DNA from: Molanna angustata | Lineage: Eukaryota > Arthropoda > Insecta > Trichoptera > Molannidae | Direction of reading: 5' to 3' | Assembly (NCBI GenBank): GCA_963576475.1 | Contig: OY754968.1 | Span: 13,744,616 to 13,808,615 of the forward strand | Length of the DNA stretch: 64,000 nt | In this document: in pieces, positions 36,275-47,826 of the stretch | Numbering within the stretch: the stretch's first letter is position 1 | Layout of the letters: the number at the start of each line of letters is the position of its first letter | Notes under the pieces: generated by a model | Databases searched by the model: none | Told to the model about the DNA's origin: nothing | Seen by the model: the letters and a program-made list of their open reading frames with translations, nothing else | Translations under genes and position numbers: made by a program

Positions 36275-36850
36275 AAATGTTATTTCCCGCCTGGACTACT
36301 GCAATGGTATCTACGCAAACCTTCCAAAGCTGGAGCTAAACAAACTTCAATCCATCTTTAATGCTGCTGCTAGGCTAATCACCGGAGCCGCGAAATTCTC
36401 ACACATATCCCACCATCTACGAAATCTTCACTGGCTAAAAGTGCCAGAGAGAATCAAGTACAAATTATGTTTGTTGACTTTCAAAGCGATCCATGGCATG
36501 GCTCCCACGTATCTTTCAGACTTCTGCATCCCTCTCACCGTAAATGAGCGACAACAAACACTTCGGTCAGCCACCACATCCGTGATTGGCAAGTTGACTG
36601 AAATAAATAGAGTCAACACTTCATCCTTCGGTGATCGTGCTTTTGCTGTGGCCGGACCAGCCTCGTGGAATAAACTACCACCTGAACTGAGGCAAATCGA
36701 CAACTTAGCACTATTCAGGAAACACCTAAAAACTCACTTCTTCCGCGAGTCTTACAATACAATAACCCCTAATATATTCAAAGCGCCCTTGAGGTGAGGT
36801 TATCACAAAAACGGCGCTATAAAAATAATCCAAATTTATTATTATTATTA
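36275..36850 (+). mobile_element. CR1/L2-like LINE, 3' end
   Basis: One frame from 'ISRLDYCNGIYANLP' through 'LQSIFNAAARLITG', 'HHLRNLHWLKVPERIKYKL', 'LTFKAIHGMAPTYLSD', 'SFGDRAFAVAGPASWNKLPP' to 'LRQIDNLALFRKHLKTHFF', ending near 36797. This is the standard C-terminal region downstream of the RT domain in CR1/L2/Rex-type LINEs. A TTATTATTATTA tail ends the element. The open frame suggests a fairly young copy, truncated at its 5' end. Confidence 0.85.
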
Positions 36851-37228
36851 TTATAAATTCAGTACCTAAATATATAATAATGCAAACACTACAAAGATTG
36901 ACTTTTTCAAGTGAATAAGCACGAAATAATAAATCTATACCTACTCTTTTTTCCCGACAGAACAACCAGACCATGTGCATAGACCACCTTGACTGCCTCA
37001 CTATCCCTTCAACAAAATTCATTCTGTAACCTTCCATTAACTAAGAAAATAAATGGGCCAATGAGTGACCAAGCATTCCTTTAAATTAATATATATTTTT
37101 GATGCAATATTTTATTATAGATTCAGAAAAATCTCAGTCAATACACTACTCAGCAAAATTTCAAATACATAAATTCAAATTTCGAGGATTATTATTGGAT
37201 GGAATATTTTTAAGGTCTAACATATTCA

Positions 37229-38146
37229 TTTTCTCAATGATTTATTAATAAATCACTGATGTTAGCTTATATTTAGATGGGTCGATGGTAGAGCGGTTAG
37301 CGCACTGGGCTAGTAATCCAATGGTTGCGAGTTCGAATCCTGCCTCGACCGATTTCGTTCACCTATAGCACAAGCACTTATGCTTAATTTAGGGAATGTA
37401 GGAAGATGTATATGTACTTGTTTAAAAAGGACATATTCATTTAAAAAATAAATAAATATATAAACGATCATGTAATACTCATGCACCTAAAACACCATGT
37501 CTTTTCTCAACAATTTCTTTAAAAAATACACTGACGTTAGCTTTTATATACGATCATGTAATACTTATGCATCTAAAACAGCAACTCTTTTGTCAATGAT
37601 TTCTTTAAAAAATACACTGATGTTAGCTTATATAAAAGATCATGTAATTCTTATGCACCTAAAACAGCATCTCTTTCCTCAATGATTTCTTTAAAGAATA
37701 CACTGATGTTAGCTTTTATAAACGATCATGCACCAATACTTATGCACCTAGAACATCATCTCTTTTGTCAATGATTTCTTTAAAAAATACACTGATGTTA
37801 GCTTATATAAAAGATCATGTAATTCTTATGCACCTAAAACAGCATCTCTTTCCTCAATGATTTCTTTAAAGAATACACTGATGTTAGCTTTTATAAACGA
37901 TCATGCACCAATACTTATGCACCTAGAACATCATCTCTTTTGTCAAAGATTTTTTTAAAAAATACACTGATGTTAGTTTATATAAACGATCATGTAATTC
38001 TAGAGCACCTAAAACAGCATCTCTTTTCTCAATGATTTCTTTAAAAAATACACTGATGTTAGCTTTTATAAACGATCATGTAATTATAGAGCACCTAAAT
38101 ATCATATAATTTCTCAGTGATTTCTTAATAAAACCACCAATGATAA
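37229..38146. repeat. 84-92 bp tandem repeat array, about eight units, split by a SINE
   Basis: Unit contains 'ATTTCTTTAAAAAATACACT', 'GATGTTAGCTT', 'AAACGATCATGTAAT' and 'GCACCTAAAACAGCATCTC'. Units of about 84 and 92 bp alternate, and a 176-bp pair (about 37610-37785) is repeated almost exactly at 37786-37961, a higher-order duplication. The first unit is interrupted by the SINE at 37276. Confidence 0.9.
37276..37452 (+). mobile_element. SINE family 1 inside the tandem array
   Basis: Complete copy. The flanks 'GTTAGCTTATAT' and 'ATATATAAACGATCATG' rejoin to one repeat unit with a short TATAT-like duplication. Confidence 0.9.
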
Positions 38147-38169
38147 AAGAGATGTTTGAAATAATTTAT

Positions 38170-38480
38170 TCTAATCCATTGAAAAGTCATAACATTTTAA
38201 GATGGTTTGGTCACATGGAAAGAATGAATGAAAAATGGTTTATTTAGAAAATATAGAGCTTAAAGAAATGAAGCAGTAAAAGGGATGACAGGACCATGTG
38301 AATGTAATAAAAGAAGGAAACTTAAGTTAAGCATGTATAAGACAGAGCATGGATGCTTGTCAAATAGAAAATTGGGGCCATTATGGCATTATGGTTGATA
38401 TGTATGCATCAAAATGATGAAATGAAGCAAAAAAAATACACATACACACCATCACAGCATATTCCACAATATGGGGTAAC
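38170..38480 (+). mobile_element. RTE-like LINE 3' end, decayed
   Basis: Starts with codons for 'LRWFGHMERMNEKW' and ends 'ACCATCACAGCATATTCC', matching the 3' end of the family at 24300-25557. Confidence 0.55.
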
Positions 38481-39164
38481 AAAAAGGTGTGCACTATCTT
38501 ATAAAAGGAAGCATCACACATGCATGTGTCCCCACGCACCAGCCTCGTTACACTTAAAAAGTTAACATTCAGAATGGGTGGTTAACCTCATTGCTGAACT
38601 ATGTGAGATGTTATATTGCCTGTTGTATTTTCAATCGCCCGATTCATACGGGACATCCTAAAACAGTTGAAGCACTATTCTTAGCCAGTGCCTCACAGAG
38701 AAGAGTATTTGAAAATATAATATACATGAATTACTTTTTAGATAATATATCACAAGACAGACAAGACAGTGATAAATAAACAACTCTACGTTAACATACA
38801 ATGACACACACGCACACCTAAACAATATACCTATATAATTATAAGCTGATTCAGAACAGGTTTTTAACCTAGTGAAGCAGTTTACATTCCGCATCTAGTT
38901 CTTAAGGATCTTTTTTTGTAAAAATATTGTATTGTTAACTTTGATGTGTACCTTGTATATTATTTCTTATGTTACCAATAAAATAAAAATAAAAAAATGA
39001 GACATAAAAGTTGTGTCATAAAATTAATTAATTGAGTGACATTGAATGAAAAATAGCTCCTTATAGTTTGTATTTTGCACAAAGAATTTTGGAATGCAAG
39101 TTGTGGACAACGACAAGCGAAAGAATTCATTTAAGAGCCCTCTAATCTAATAATAATGTCCTCG

Positions 39165-39197
39165 TCCTTTTTTAAATATTAATATTTAAAAAAGGAC
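39165..39197. repeat. Near-perfect palindrome
   Basis: 'GTCCTTTTTAAATATT' faces 'AATATTTAAAAAAGGAC', differing by one A/T in run length. Confidence 0.8.
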
Positions 39198-39204
39198 AAG
39201 GAAG

Positions 39205-39510
39205 CTGCTTAATCTCAGAGAACAATGACTGGTTTATTCACTGGTCACTGTCATCTGAAAAGACACCATTACATAATGGGGATCGCTGATGAACCAAGCT
39301 GTCAAAGGTGTCAACACGAGGAAGAAACAGCCTCACATGTGATCTGTGAGTGTCCAGCTCTAATGGAATCCAGACACAGACACCTGGGAGCCTTTATACT
39401 AAGACCCAAGGACGTGGGAGGCATCTCAATTTGCAAAATATGGGACTTTATTCAAGAAACCGAACTGCTATTGAAATGACAACCTTAATGGGAGATGCAC
39501 AATAGATCAA
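39205..39510 (+). mobile_element. R1/LOA-like LINE C-terminus (zinc-knuckle end)
   Basis: Open frame 39225-39479 encodes 'LFTGHCHLKRHHYIMGIAD', the cysteine-histidine knuckle 'CQRCQHEEETASHVICECP', and 'LGAFILRPKDVGG', as found after the RNase H domain in R1/LOA-type LINEs. Possibly the same family as 62480-64000, which breaks off inside its RNase H region. Confidence 0.7.
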
Positions 39511-39997
39511 ACATGGTCGCAGTGCAGGAGCAAAAGGTCCCACTCCTATCCAATAATAATAATTGTATTTTGGTCAATAACTGCAGGTGATCATTACGTA
39601 AAAACAGAGATATTAAGAAAATTAGTACATTAACTGCAAATCATAAAATATATTCAGAGTTACTTTTTAAAATAATTACATAGCAGCATGACCTCAAAGA
39701 TATACAGTTAATGTAAAAAAACAGATTGGGGAAGGTAACACATAAAGATTGTTTTTTAGATCTGATGACAGATTTGATGACAGATATCTTAAGATATATC
39801 TAGGTTTGTTTAAGGAAAAATAATGTGCACATAATTTGCTTGTATGGTGGATGATTAATGAATATGTCAATATCTTAATCGGATGCTAGCTTTTGTAATA
39901 AAAGCTTCACTGTGTTATCTGCATATAAATTAAGTAGATTATTATTATGAAATGTTATCAGACAGGCAGCTATGCTGATATGTCTGATCTCATAACA
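39511..39997. other. Unassigned AT-rich DNA
   Basis: Nothing recognised. Confidence 0.4.
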
Positions 39998-40586
39998 GTA
40001 TTCACTTGTTCAGTCTGTCAAGTCTATTTTTAAACACATTAACACTTTGTGCAACAACAAGTTCCGGTGGCAAACTGTTCCACGCATCCACGACTCTATT
40101 GGACAAGAAATGCTTCCAGGGATTCTGCCTGAAACTATGTTTGTCTAGCTTCAAACTATGACCTCTTAAGTTAGTATTTTGGTTGAGGCAGAACATCAGC
40201 TTCAATTCAGGACAGTCATAGTATTGGTTTAGTATTTTGAAGGTTTCTATAAGACCCCCTCTCTTTCTCCGTTCCTCAAGAGTAGTGAGGCCCAACACAT
40301 TCAGACGTTCCTCATGTTAAGCATCTGAGGCCATTTCCCAGTTTGGTAAACCTTCTCTGCACCCTTTCCAGCATGCTTATATCTTTCTCAAAGTAAGGAT
40401 TCCAAACTTGGTAACCATATTCCAAAACTGGTCTCACATAAGTTTTATATATTGTAATTAACAAATCATGTGGCAAGTGGCTGCAGGTTTTTCTAATTAA
40501 GTATGTTAAGCTATTGGCCTTTTTTACAACTGATATCAAATGCTTCTCCCATTTCAGATCGCAAGATCTCGTAAGATTGTAGTTCT
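39998..40586 (-). mobile_element. CR1-like LINE C-terminal part
   Basis: Two minus-strand frames: first 'LKWEKHLISVVKKANSLTYL', 'YKTYVRPVLEYGYQVWNPYF', 'MLERVQRRFTK', then after a frameshift near 40315 'LGLTTLEERRKRGGLIETFK', 'PWKHFLSNRVVDAWNSLPPE' and 'NVFKNRLDRL'. This order is the standard post-RT region of CR1-like elements. The start is cut by MITE P1 DNA. Confidence 0.85.
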
Positions 40587-40675
40587 GGGGGGTAAGTCCC
40601 GTCAAACAATGGAATCAAAACGCTCATGATTACCCATATTATGAATATAATTATCATACGGAGCTCTATAATATA
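40587..40675. mobile_element. Half of palindromic MITE P1
   Basis: 'GGGGGGTAAGTCCCGTC' then 'GATTACCCATATTATGAATA'. Only the left half is kept. It adjoins the truncated LINE. Confidence 0.65.
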
Positions 40676-42189
40676 TTAACTGTCTTACTTATAAACGTAA
40701 ACTATTTATAGTACCTGGTTATAGAGCGTGATTAACGAAAAAGTTCACTTATAAACCGTAACTATCTTTATTAAGCCTTAATTTCATATACGTCAAGTTA
40801 GGACAGGTCGAGAGGCTGTTTAACGCTTTACTAACGCATCATACTAAATATTTCAAAATGGCGGGTCTTTCACATAATATGTTCCGAGGCTTGAGATTGA
40901 CAGAAAAATTTAATACTTATTTTCTTTGTTATTCTTAATCGCAATCATGAAGTTAGTCATATCTTAGTATAGGTACGTAAATAAATAAGATTTTTTAATA
41001 CCGATTTAACTATTATAGTCGTGCTTATCAAGTTGCGTGCTTATCGAGAGGTAGATCGCCGATGCCCTGGTCCGACCAAATAAAACAAAATATCCCTACC
41101 TCAACACTCCATAGAGCCGTACATATGGCAAAAGACAGGACGACCTGGAGAGCAATGGTCCGCAACAGAGTACACGATGGCCACGACCCTCAGCATTGAG
41201 GACGACGACTGGTAAGGTAAGGTAAGGTAGGTATCAAGTTGCGTGTTAAGGGGGGGACTGCTGCCAACGTACCTATTTTTCAATTTGATATACCATCAAT
41301 ATTTCTTATCAAATTGTTTTGAAAGAAAATAATTTAGATAGTTTGGGTATTAATAAAGAAAAATATATCTTTATCTTTTGATAATGTTCTGTATAAATTC
41401 TTGTAGAAAAATAATGGCATACCCCGATTTTCAAATAAACATGGCGACGCACCGCGCTGTCAAAACATCAGTTATTAAAAATGTGCCACACCAGATACAA
41501 TGACCTTCGCCTCGTATGACAAGTAACTGTCTAGCGAGGCTGCTCTTCCATAGGTAAAAATTGAAGGGGGCATAGAGGTGTTGCCCAGAATCTTCGGATA
41601 GGGCTGCAGCAACTCCCAACTTAAATGGCTAGGCCCCAATGGCTGCAAACTTGCTCCATAAGAGGATTCTCTAGGATCGTGCAGATGGAAGAGCGTAAAC
41701 CACGTCGGGCACTATAAGAACCTGTCAGCCTATAGGAGAGGTTGGGCCCTGAAGATTTACAGTCCTTCAGGCGTGGATATGCCTGGAGATAGGATATCTC
41801 TGGGTTGGTACCCTGGATTGCATCTTTCTGGCTGGCGTATTTTAGCGCTTGCGTGTGTTTGAATATTAAGTAGTTTTTATTTATCGGTTTTCATGCCCAC
41901 TGTTTCTTTTCTTTGTTTGCTGTGTGTTTTTTGTATTTTATTTTCTTTTCATGGAATTGAATGATTTTTTGAATAAAGCGCAGTTCTTAACAAAATTTTA
42001 AAGTGTCACCCTCATTTCTCTCTTTTATTCCCCACATCAGCTATGATGTATGTAGCCTCATGGAAAGCCAGAGGTTTCATCAAAATCCATGATATTGAGA
42101 GTTCCCAACAATAATACAACAAGTAATAATTAATTGTCTACATCGAATATATTTTACTGGCAACAAATATGTCAAAGGAGGCAACATAA
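40676..42189. other. Mostly unassigned DNA with one LINE terminus
   Basis: At 41100-41231 the plus strand encodes 'TLHRAVHMAKDRTTWRAMVR' and ends in a GGTAA tandem tail, an R1/I-like LINE 3' end. The rest, including a GC-richer block 41440-41850, was not identified. Confidence 0.45.
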
Positions 42190-42370
42190 TGACACAAAAA
42201 TATATTAAATTCGGTCAATTGGTTTTCCAACAAATGTTAGTTCGAATAATTTGCTTTCGGACAATTGTCATTCTGATAACTGATTTTCGAAAAAATGTTA
42301 TACGTACAATTGCGCATTCGAACAATTGTGTTTTGAAGAATTTTCATGTAATCATAGGAGTAGACAGTGA
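42190..42370. repeat. Degenerate 15-17 bp repeats, TTCGGACAATTGT type
   Basis: About nine diverged units ('TTCGGTCAATTG', 'TTTCGGACAATTGTC', 'TTCGAACAATTGTG'). They recall the GGACAATTGACCGT minisatellite, but the flanks do not match. Confidence 0.6.
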
Positions 42371-42566
42371 AATAAATTTTGAAAGTTGACTTCCAACACC
42401 CATAAAGAAAGCTTGTTAAAACAATTATTGAAAAAAAAATTAAATCTAGTCCATTGTGGGATTTCGCTCTTTAAGCAGTTATCTTGTTAAATCCCAGCCC
42501 GTAATAACCAAGTTGGACTGAAATTAAGTATAAATAAAATAGAGAAAAATGTTAAGTAAAACTTAC

Positions 42567-42664
42567 GTAGCCAGACGTTTGACTTCTTCTGTACTCTTAA
42601 TGCCTCCATTGGGTGAAAGAAGTACACTAAGGCACTTCAGCAACTGAATTGGATCAATGCGAGG
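42567..42664 (-). CDS. PNUTS: PNUTS exon: first helices of the TFIIS-like domain
   Basis: 98 bp after acceptor 'TTATTTACAG', ending 'GGCTAC' before GTAAGT. It encodes PRIDPIQLLKCLSVLLSPNG and onward to 'GIKSTEEVKRLA'. Animal PNUTS proteins start with a very similar 'P-x-DP-x-x-LL' motif a few residues after the initiator Met. The start codon must therefore lie in a short upstream exon in phase 0, which I did not find. The phase (0 in, 2 out) joins exactly to the exon 19 kb downstream. Confidence 0.9.
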
Positions 42665-45374
42665 CTGTAAATAAAGAATATTGTGTTATTAAAAAGAAAA
42701 AAGTACATTTGTACTAATAAAAGGAAATAAGTATACATATGGCAATAACTCAGAATTTCATAAAAAATATATGAACTATTTCCCATCTTTTTTACTAAAA
42801 ATAAGTTTGATAGAAACCAATCTTTTTACAGGTTTAAATATCAAGTAAAAAAAATGTTTTCTTTATGCCGCTTTGATCATTTTCTAAAACACAAAAAGTA
42901 CTTGTTTCTACAATACTAATATACCTATCCAAAAATAAGTATATGTTGTGATGAGTATCGAAAACATACAGAAATCTTTTTCAAAGAATATTATTACAAG
43001 TCAGACAGTAGAATTAAACCATTCACAAAAAATATTCAATTTAGGCTGGGTTAAAGTGAATAGTATTTTTAATTGCATTACGACAATAGTACAAGAAATC
43101 ATTTCATTTAAAAAAATAAACATAATTTGTGTGTCCCCATCTCAAAGTTTGAGTTCCTGGGGAAAAAACTGTCTCCGATTCCAGGGTGTATATTGTTGGC
43201 CGCTCTTCTGACCCGAGAATAATTTACAAAACTCGTGAATAAATTGCCTTATGGCAATAAATTCTCCTTTATGCACTTGCTGTACATAAATAAATATCCA
43301 GTTTCATTAGCTTTTCGACCGTAAAGGCTGCATAAACTGTGATGTTGCAATTATTTAATTTTTGTAGAGATCCATTTTCATCATCAATAGTCAGTTATTA
43401 TTTACACCTTTGTGAAAAGTTCCTTTTTATGCATATTTTGATATCTGCATAACGAGTTGAGATTAATGTCCTATCAATCTGTTCCATTTAAGTCCATATT
43501 CCCTTGCTTCCAGTTTATTCTTGAAGTGATTCTTCAATCTCACCAGGGGGACACACCCAGAGAATTATGTCTACGTCCATAAAAAAATGGTATCAGTTCC
43601 ACAATTTGCTCCTGGATAGGTGTTGCTATCCTAAATAGATCTTCATTCTTTTAGACAAGATATCATTCTTACTTTTGTGACAATCCCTAGACTTGGCCCA
43701 GATATATTGGGAATTGTTGTTAAATTTTTTATCACGTCTTCCCTTTTTGAAGTCCAACCATTCTCACAAGTTCCCTAAGATGTGCTGGTGGATAGACAGG
43801 GTGACTAAATTTAAACCTGATCCTCTGAACAGATAAAAGTGCCAAAACACTTGCCAAGATGAACATACTCATTAATTTCAATCTGTCTCACAAAGCATAA
43901 TGTGATGCAAGTATTAATTTATGCACCTAGTACTACTTAAGAATTGATTATCAATAATGACATCCTCTACTCCTACTTTGAGAAACACTAATATTTTATA
44001 TTGTAGCTCTTATCTTACTAGGAATCGAACCTAGAACACAGGCAAAGATATTATTAATTTTCAATCCGTATATGCAAAAAACACTATTGACTGCTACACT
44101 AAATAAATTAAACTGAACTCTTCTTGCATCGGTAGCCTCGCCAAACTTTTTGAGAATACCGAGTACACTATTTTGTTAATATTTCAAATGTATGAAATGT
44201 GAATATATAATTTACATTGTACGGTTGATACCCTCCAATTAAGGGAAATTTATCAAGTTGTAAAGGCGAAAAGATGGCAGAACAGCCAATATTTGTCCAT
44301 ACTCGCTAAGCAGTTATCAGTACATTGCCATCTTCAATATATTACTCTTTACTTCTACAGGTAAGTTCAGCATGCTTTTTGAGGAAATATCTTCTTGATA
44401 GTTTAATTTATTCTATGTGCAAACCTTTACTGTATATTAATATACAGAAGTGTCGAAACTTTTTTATTAATCATGTACACCAGATACTTGCCTTTCCTCG
44501 AATATTCTTTAGAAAAAATATATAATTAAAAAATTTCTTGTACATTGTGCGCACCAGATTCTAGAAACTTCTATGAAAATATTTTAAACATTTAATTCTC
44601 ACAGTTAAACTTTAAATAATCAAATTTTTGTTATAAACACAAATTTTTCAACTGAACTAAAAAAATTGCTCACTAATTCCTTTATATAAATTTATAGATG
44701 CATAGCAAAAAAGTGTGAAAATAGTATTTCTTAATCAACAACATCCATACTAATTGTTGAAAATTGTAATATTTATATCTAAGAATAGAAGTCAGCAGAA
44801 ATCATTTTTCTTCTTGACTGCTAATACATTTTTTGTAACAGCAATGGCCATCGCCTTCCAACAGCATGTCATGCAATAAAAAATAGAAGTTAAGAATATA
44901 TTATTAACAAATTATAAAATACAAAGTACTTTTATAAAACAAAATAATCAATATTTATTTATCAACTTGGTTTCCATAAAAGATAACATTACATATGATA
45001 AAATCAAGACTCCTTATAGTAAATTACTAAACATGAAAATTGAATGTAAGATTATTAACACTTTTTTCAATTCGTACAAATTTTATGAAATTGCAGGTTA
45101 TTGCCAAACGTTGGATGAATAAAAATAATTATATCTATTATTCTTTTTGCACATAAAATTTCCTTTATCCCATACATTATTTTATCAAGACTGAAAAATT
45201 CATGGGACATAAAATTACCAAGATATTTTGATTGTATGAATAGATCCCAAAATATTTATGCACTTAATATATCTTCCAAAACCAAAAATATGAACAGTTA
45301 ACAAAAAAGCTTAAATACGAAAGATAACAAAAAAGTATATGTTTCTTGTAGCAAAAATGACACAAAATAAATGT
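42665..45374. other. PNUTS upstream intron or 5' region with relics
   Basis: 43020-43290 ends with 'AAATTGCCTTATGGCAATAA', the 3' tail of the LINE at 55120-55735. 43985-44110 (minus) has a tRNA-like B box 'TAGGTTCGATTCCTAG', a probable old SINE. 43490-43860 has broken frames resembling a retroelement, family not named. Otherwise nothing. Confidence 0.45.
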
Positions 45375-45600
45375 CACAATGTACCGCCGCCGTGGCAGTT
45401 GGCAAGCCGTTTGGTTTCTGTGCGGGCGTCCTGGGTTCAATCCCCAGCAGAGGAGAAATTTATTTAAAATTTATATCTCACACAAATATTGCTTCTCTGG
45501 GCTGGAAACACTTGTTAGTTGGAAGAAATTGCCATACGGCAATAAACTCGCCACTTGCGAAGGGTGCAAGGAAGTGTTTATTATTATTATTAATGTAACC
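45375..45600 (+). mobile_element. SINE family 3 with a LINE-type 3' tail
   Basis: tRNA-like head (A-box-like 'GTGGCAGTTGGCAAGCCG', B box 'CTGGGTTCAATCCCCAG'). A body and the end 'GTTGGAAGAAATTGCC' 'ATACGGCAATAAAC' 'TCGCCA' follow, then TTATTATTATT. The last block is shared with LINE 3' ends at 43236 and 55630. Confidence 0.75.
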
Positions 45601-45854
45601 ACAGATAAGTGTGAACTTAAAAGCCTAGAAAATTTATATTAACGCAAGGAATGAAGAAAATAACATTTGAGTCACAGTGCATTAATTTAAATCTCAGTAA
45701 TAAAAAAAATTGTATGCAAGAGGCTTATGTAAAGCATAATATTTATGATCACATATTTATAAAAGAACGTAATATTTCTTGAAATCATTTCTATTAACAT
45801 TTTGCTAAAAAAAACACCAGAGCTACAAGCTATTTTTTTACACCTATATAGGTA

Positions 45855-46000
45855 GATTTCTTCATACATTTTGCGTACCTAATTATATATATTTTTATTT
45901 TACGAGCAAAGCAAAATTACCAGTTTTCCCATAGTACATTTTCTAGTTGTAAAAAATCAATAAAATCAGAGACTTAAGCTACATGTAAACAATTACAACA
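45855..46000. mobile_element. Foldback family F, degenerate half
   Basis: Matches the right arm of 22501-22907 ('TTCTTCATACATTTTGCG', 'AAAAAATCAATAAAATC', 'GACTTAAGCTACATGTAAAC'). Confidence 0.5.
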
Positions 46001-46039
46001 AAAATAATAATATATACAACCGATTGCAGCCGAATCCAA

Positions 46040-46160
46040 ATCAGCAGACTAGAATGTTTAGATAAAAAAATAAAATGTCACGTCATGCAACTACTAGGAA
46101 TCGAATCCAGAACCTACAACTCAAAATTCACTTAACTGAACGACGAAGGTCGACGACAAA
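46040..46160 (-). mobile_element. tRNA-derived SINE, another family
   Basis: The minus strand shows 'GACCTTCGTCGTTCAGTTAA' and B box 'GGTTCTGGATTCGATTCC', then 'AGTAGTTGCATGACG'. Single copy here. Confidence 0.55.
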
Positions 46161-47085
46161 AGATAGTGAATTTACGAAATGTATTTAAACTCATTATAAT
46201 ACGGAAGCAACACGCGTTAATCGAAATGTCACATTTTCGTGGTGTGATGTGACTTGACGATAAATTTTTTTTTCCATTTGAATGTTTCGTTTCATATGCG
46301 AAGTTTTCTTTCTTACTATAATATCCGAGTCAATATGGATGAAATGTGAATTGCTAAAAATGACGTAACGACCTTGTGACTTCTTTGTTGTAATAAAGCT
46401 TTGTGATCTTATTTTAGCATACAAAATTTTACGTAAAAAATATTCTGAATAAGAATATACACTAATATTAATACTAAAAACTACCGAAGTGTTTTTCGAA
46501 ATAAATATTCGTACATATTCATTTAAGAATCATTTATATTCAAATGGTTGGCGTCCATTTTCTTTTGGTTTATCGATATATGAATATGTAAAAATACTGT
46601 CATAATACCCATTTTAAGATAAAATTGAGCATTTTACGATTATAAGAAAGGGCGATTAACTACTTTGAAATGCGAGTAAAATATAAAAAACACTAATATC
46701 GCCACGCCTATGCCCATATGTATGAAACCATATGTGCTAAGATTCAGTACAAGTAAAATCGATCATACCATTTTATTTATTAGGCCAAATAAAATAAAAT
46801 GTCGAGAATAACGACATAATATTCGAATGCAGTTTTTTTTTTGTTTAAAGTTTTAAACGAGACACACGACTTTCTAAAAGCGCGACAGCCAAGACGAGAA
46901 ATGATGTCACAAAATGGCTGAATGAAATCTGATATTCGAGACGAGACGACAAAACCATAGATCGTAAAAAAATTGAAACTTACTTCCTGTAATTTCCTGT
47001 TTGTTGTCCATAGATAAAATTCTTCTGTTTATAGCATAGATTTTTAATATAATATACTAGATGTCGTAGTTAGAAAATTTTGTGT
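46161..47085. other. Unassigned DNA, possible PNUTS promoter side
   Basis: No element recognised. 'GGAAGTAAGT' on the minus strand (about 46985) looks like a donor, but no in-frame ATG joins it to the exon at 42664. Confidence 0.3.
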
Positions 47086-47275
47086 ATGAATTTGATATCT
47101 AGAGACAGGCGGAGAAGAGTACTTGTCCCACGTTGGGAGCCAAATTGATATCTAGAGAAGGCGGAGAAAAATACTCGTCCCATGTTGGGACGCGAAATTG
47201 ATATAAGGAGGCTGGGAAGAAATATATTGGTCCCATGTTGGGACGCGAAATTGATAACTAAAGAGGCTGAAAAAA
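47086..47275. repeat. About four tandem 55-bp units with a PBS-like core
   Basis: Units contain 'AATTGATATCTAGAGA', 'GGCGGAGAA' and 'GTCCCATGTTGGGACGCG'. On the minus strand each carries 'CCCAACATGGGAC' / 'CTCCCAACGTGGGAC', which resembles the sequence next to primer-binding sites of some LTR elements. It lies 155 bp beyond the putative LTR at 47431. Confidence 0.7.
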
Positions 47276-47826
47276 TAAACATTAAACTCTGCCCCTGAAA
47301 ATAAAAATCTAATAAAACATAATCGGTTGCGATGTGCCTGAAAAGACAAATACATACAAATACAGGCATGGTAAAAATAATATATACATAACTGGAAAGA
47401 TCTTACCAGCCGCTGCTCTCGTAACGGGTCTGTAGAGGAAACACTTACACTACATATCACTTTTTATTAATTAAAAATAACTTAAAACTATCTTAAATTC
47501 ACCCCTCGTTGGTTATATGGACCTGAAACACACTTATTCACTATTTTGCGATTATTTAAGTTATTTTTATTCTTAAAGTAATTTTTAATAGTAACTTAAA
47601 CTATCTTAAATTCACCCCCGATGATAGGTAGAGAACCTGAAAAGAACTTAATCACTACTTTATACAATAAAAAAAAATGCTAAGGCCGTCCGATAGCCTA
47701 GCAAACTCGCACTCTCGCACGCGGGTCTCTACAACTACCGACCAACCACTGACTCCTACCGAATGACAAATGACTGGACACAGCGGGGCGACCCAGCGCC
47801 CTTGAAACATGGAATAGGGGATGGGA

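Larger units (their letters stand above)
21329..42664 (-). other. PNUTS: PNUTS (PPP1R10) homologue, partial gene span
   Basis: Three coding exons (42664-42567, 23495-23221, 22453-21329) join in one frame through consensus splice sites: donors GTAAGT, GTATGT, GTAAGT; acceptors TTTACAG, TTTCAG, GTTTAG. The product matches PNUTS, the nuclear regulatory and targeting subunit of protein phosphatase 1. In animals it acts with WDR82 and TOX4 on RNA polymerase II dephosphorylation and termination. The N-terminal TFIIS-like helical domain is encoded by the first two exons and the start of the third. The 19-kb second intron is packed with transposons. The start exon and the C-terminal exons with the PP1-docking motif and zinc finger were not found. 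The gene therefore extends beyond both listed limits. Confidence 0.9.

Noticed and set aside
46979..47012. PNUTS start exon (ATG GAC AAC AAA...) before GTAAGT
   Set aside because: The phase does not fit the exon at 42664; joining gives a stop within five codons.
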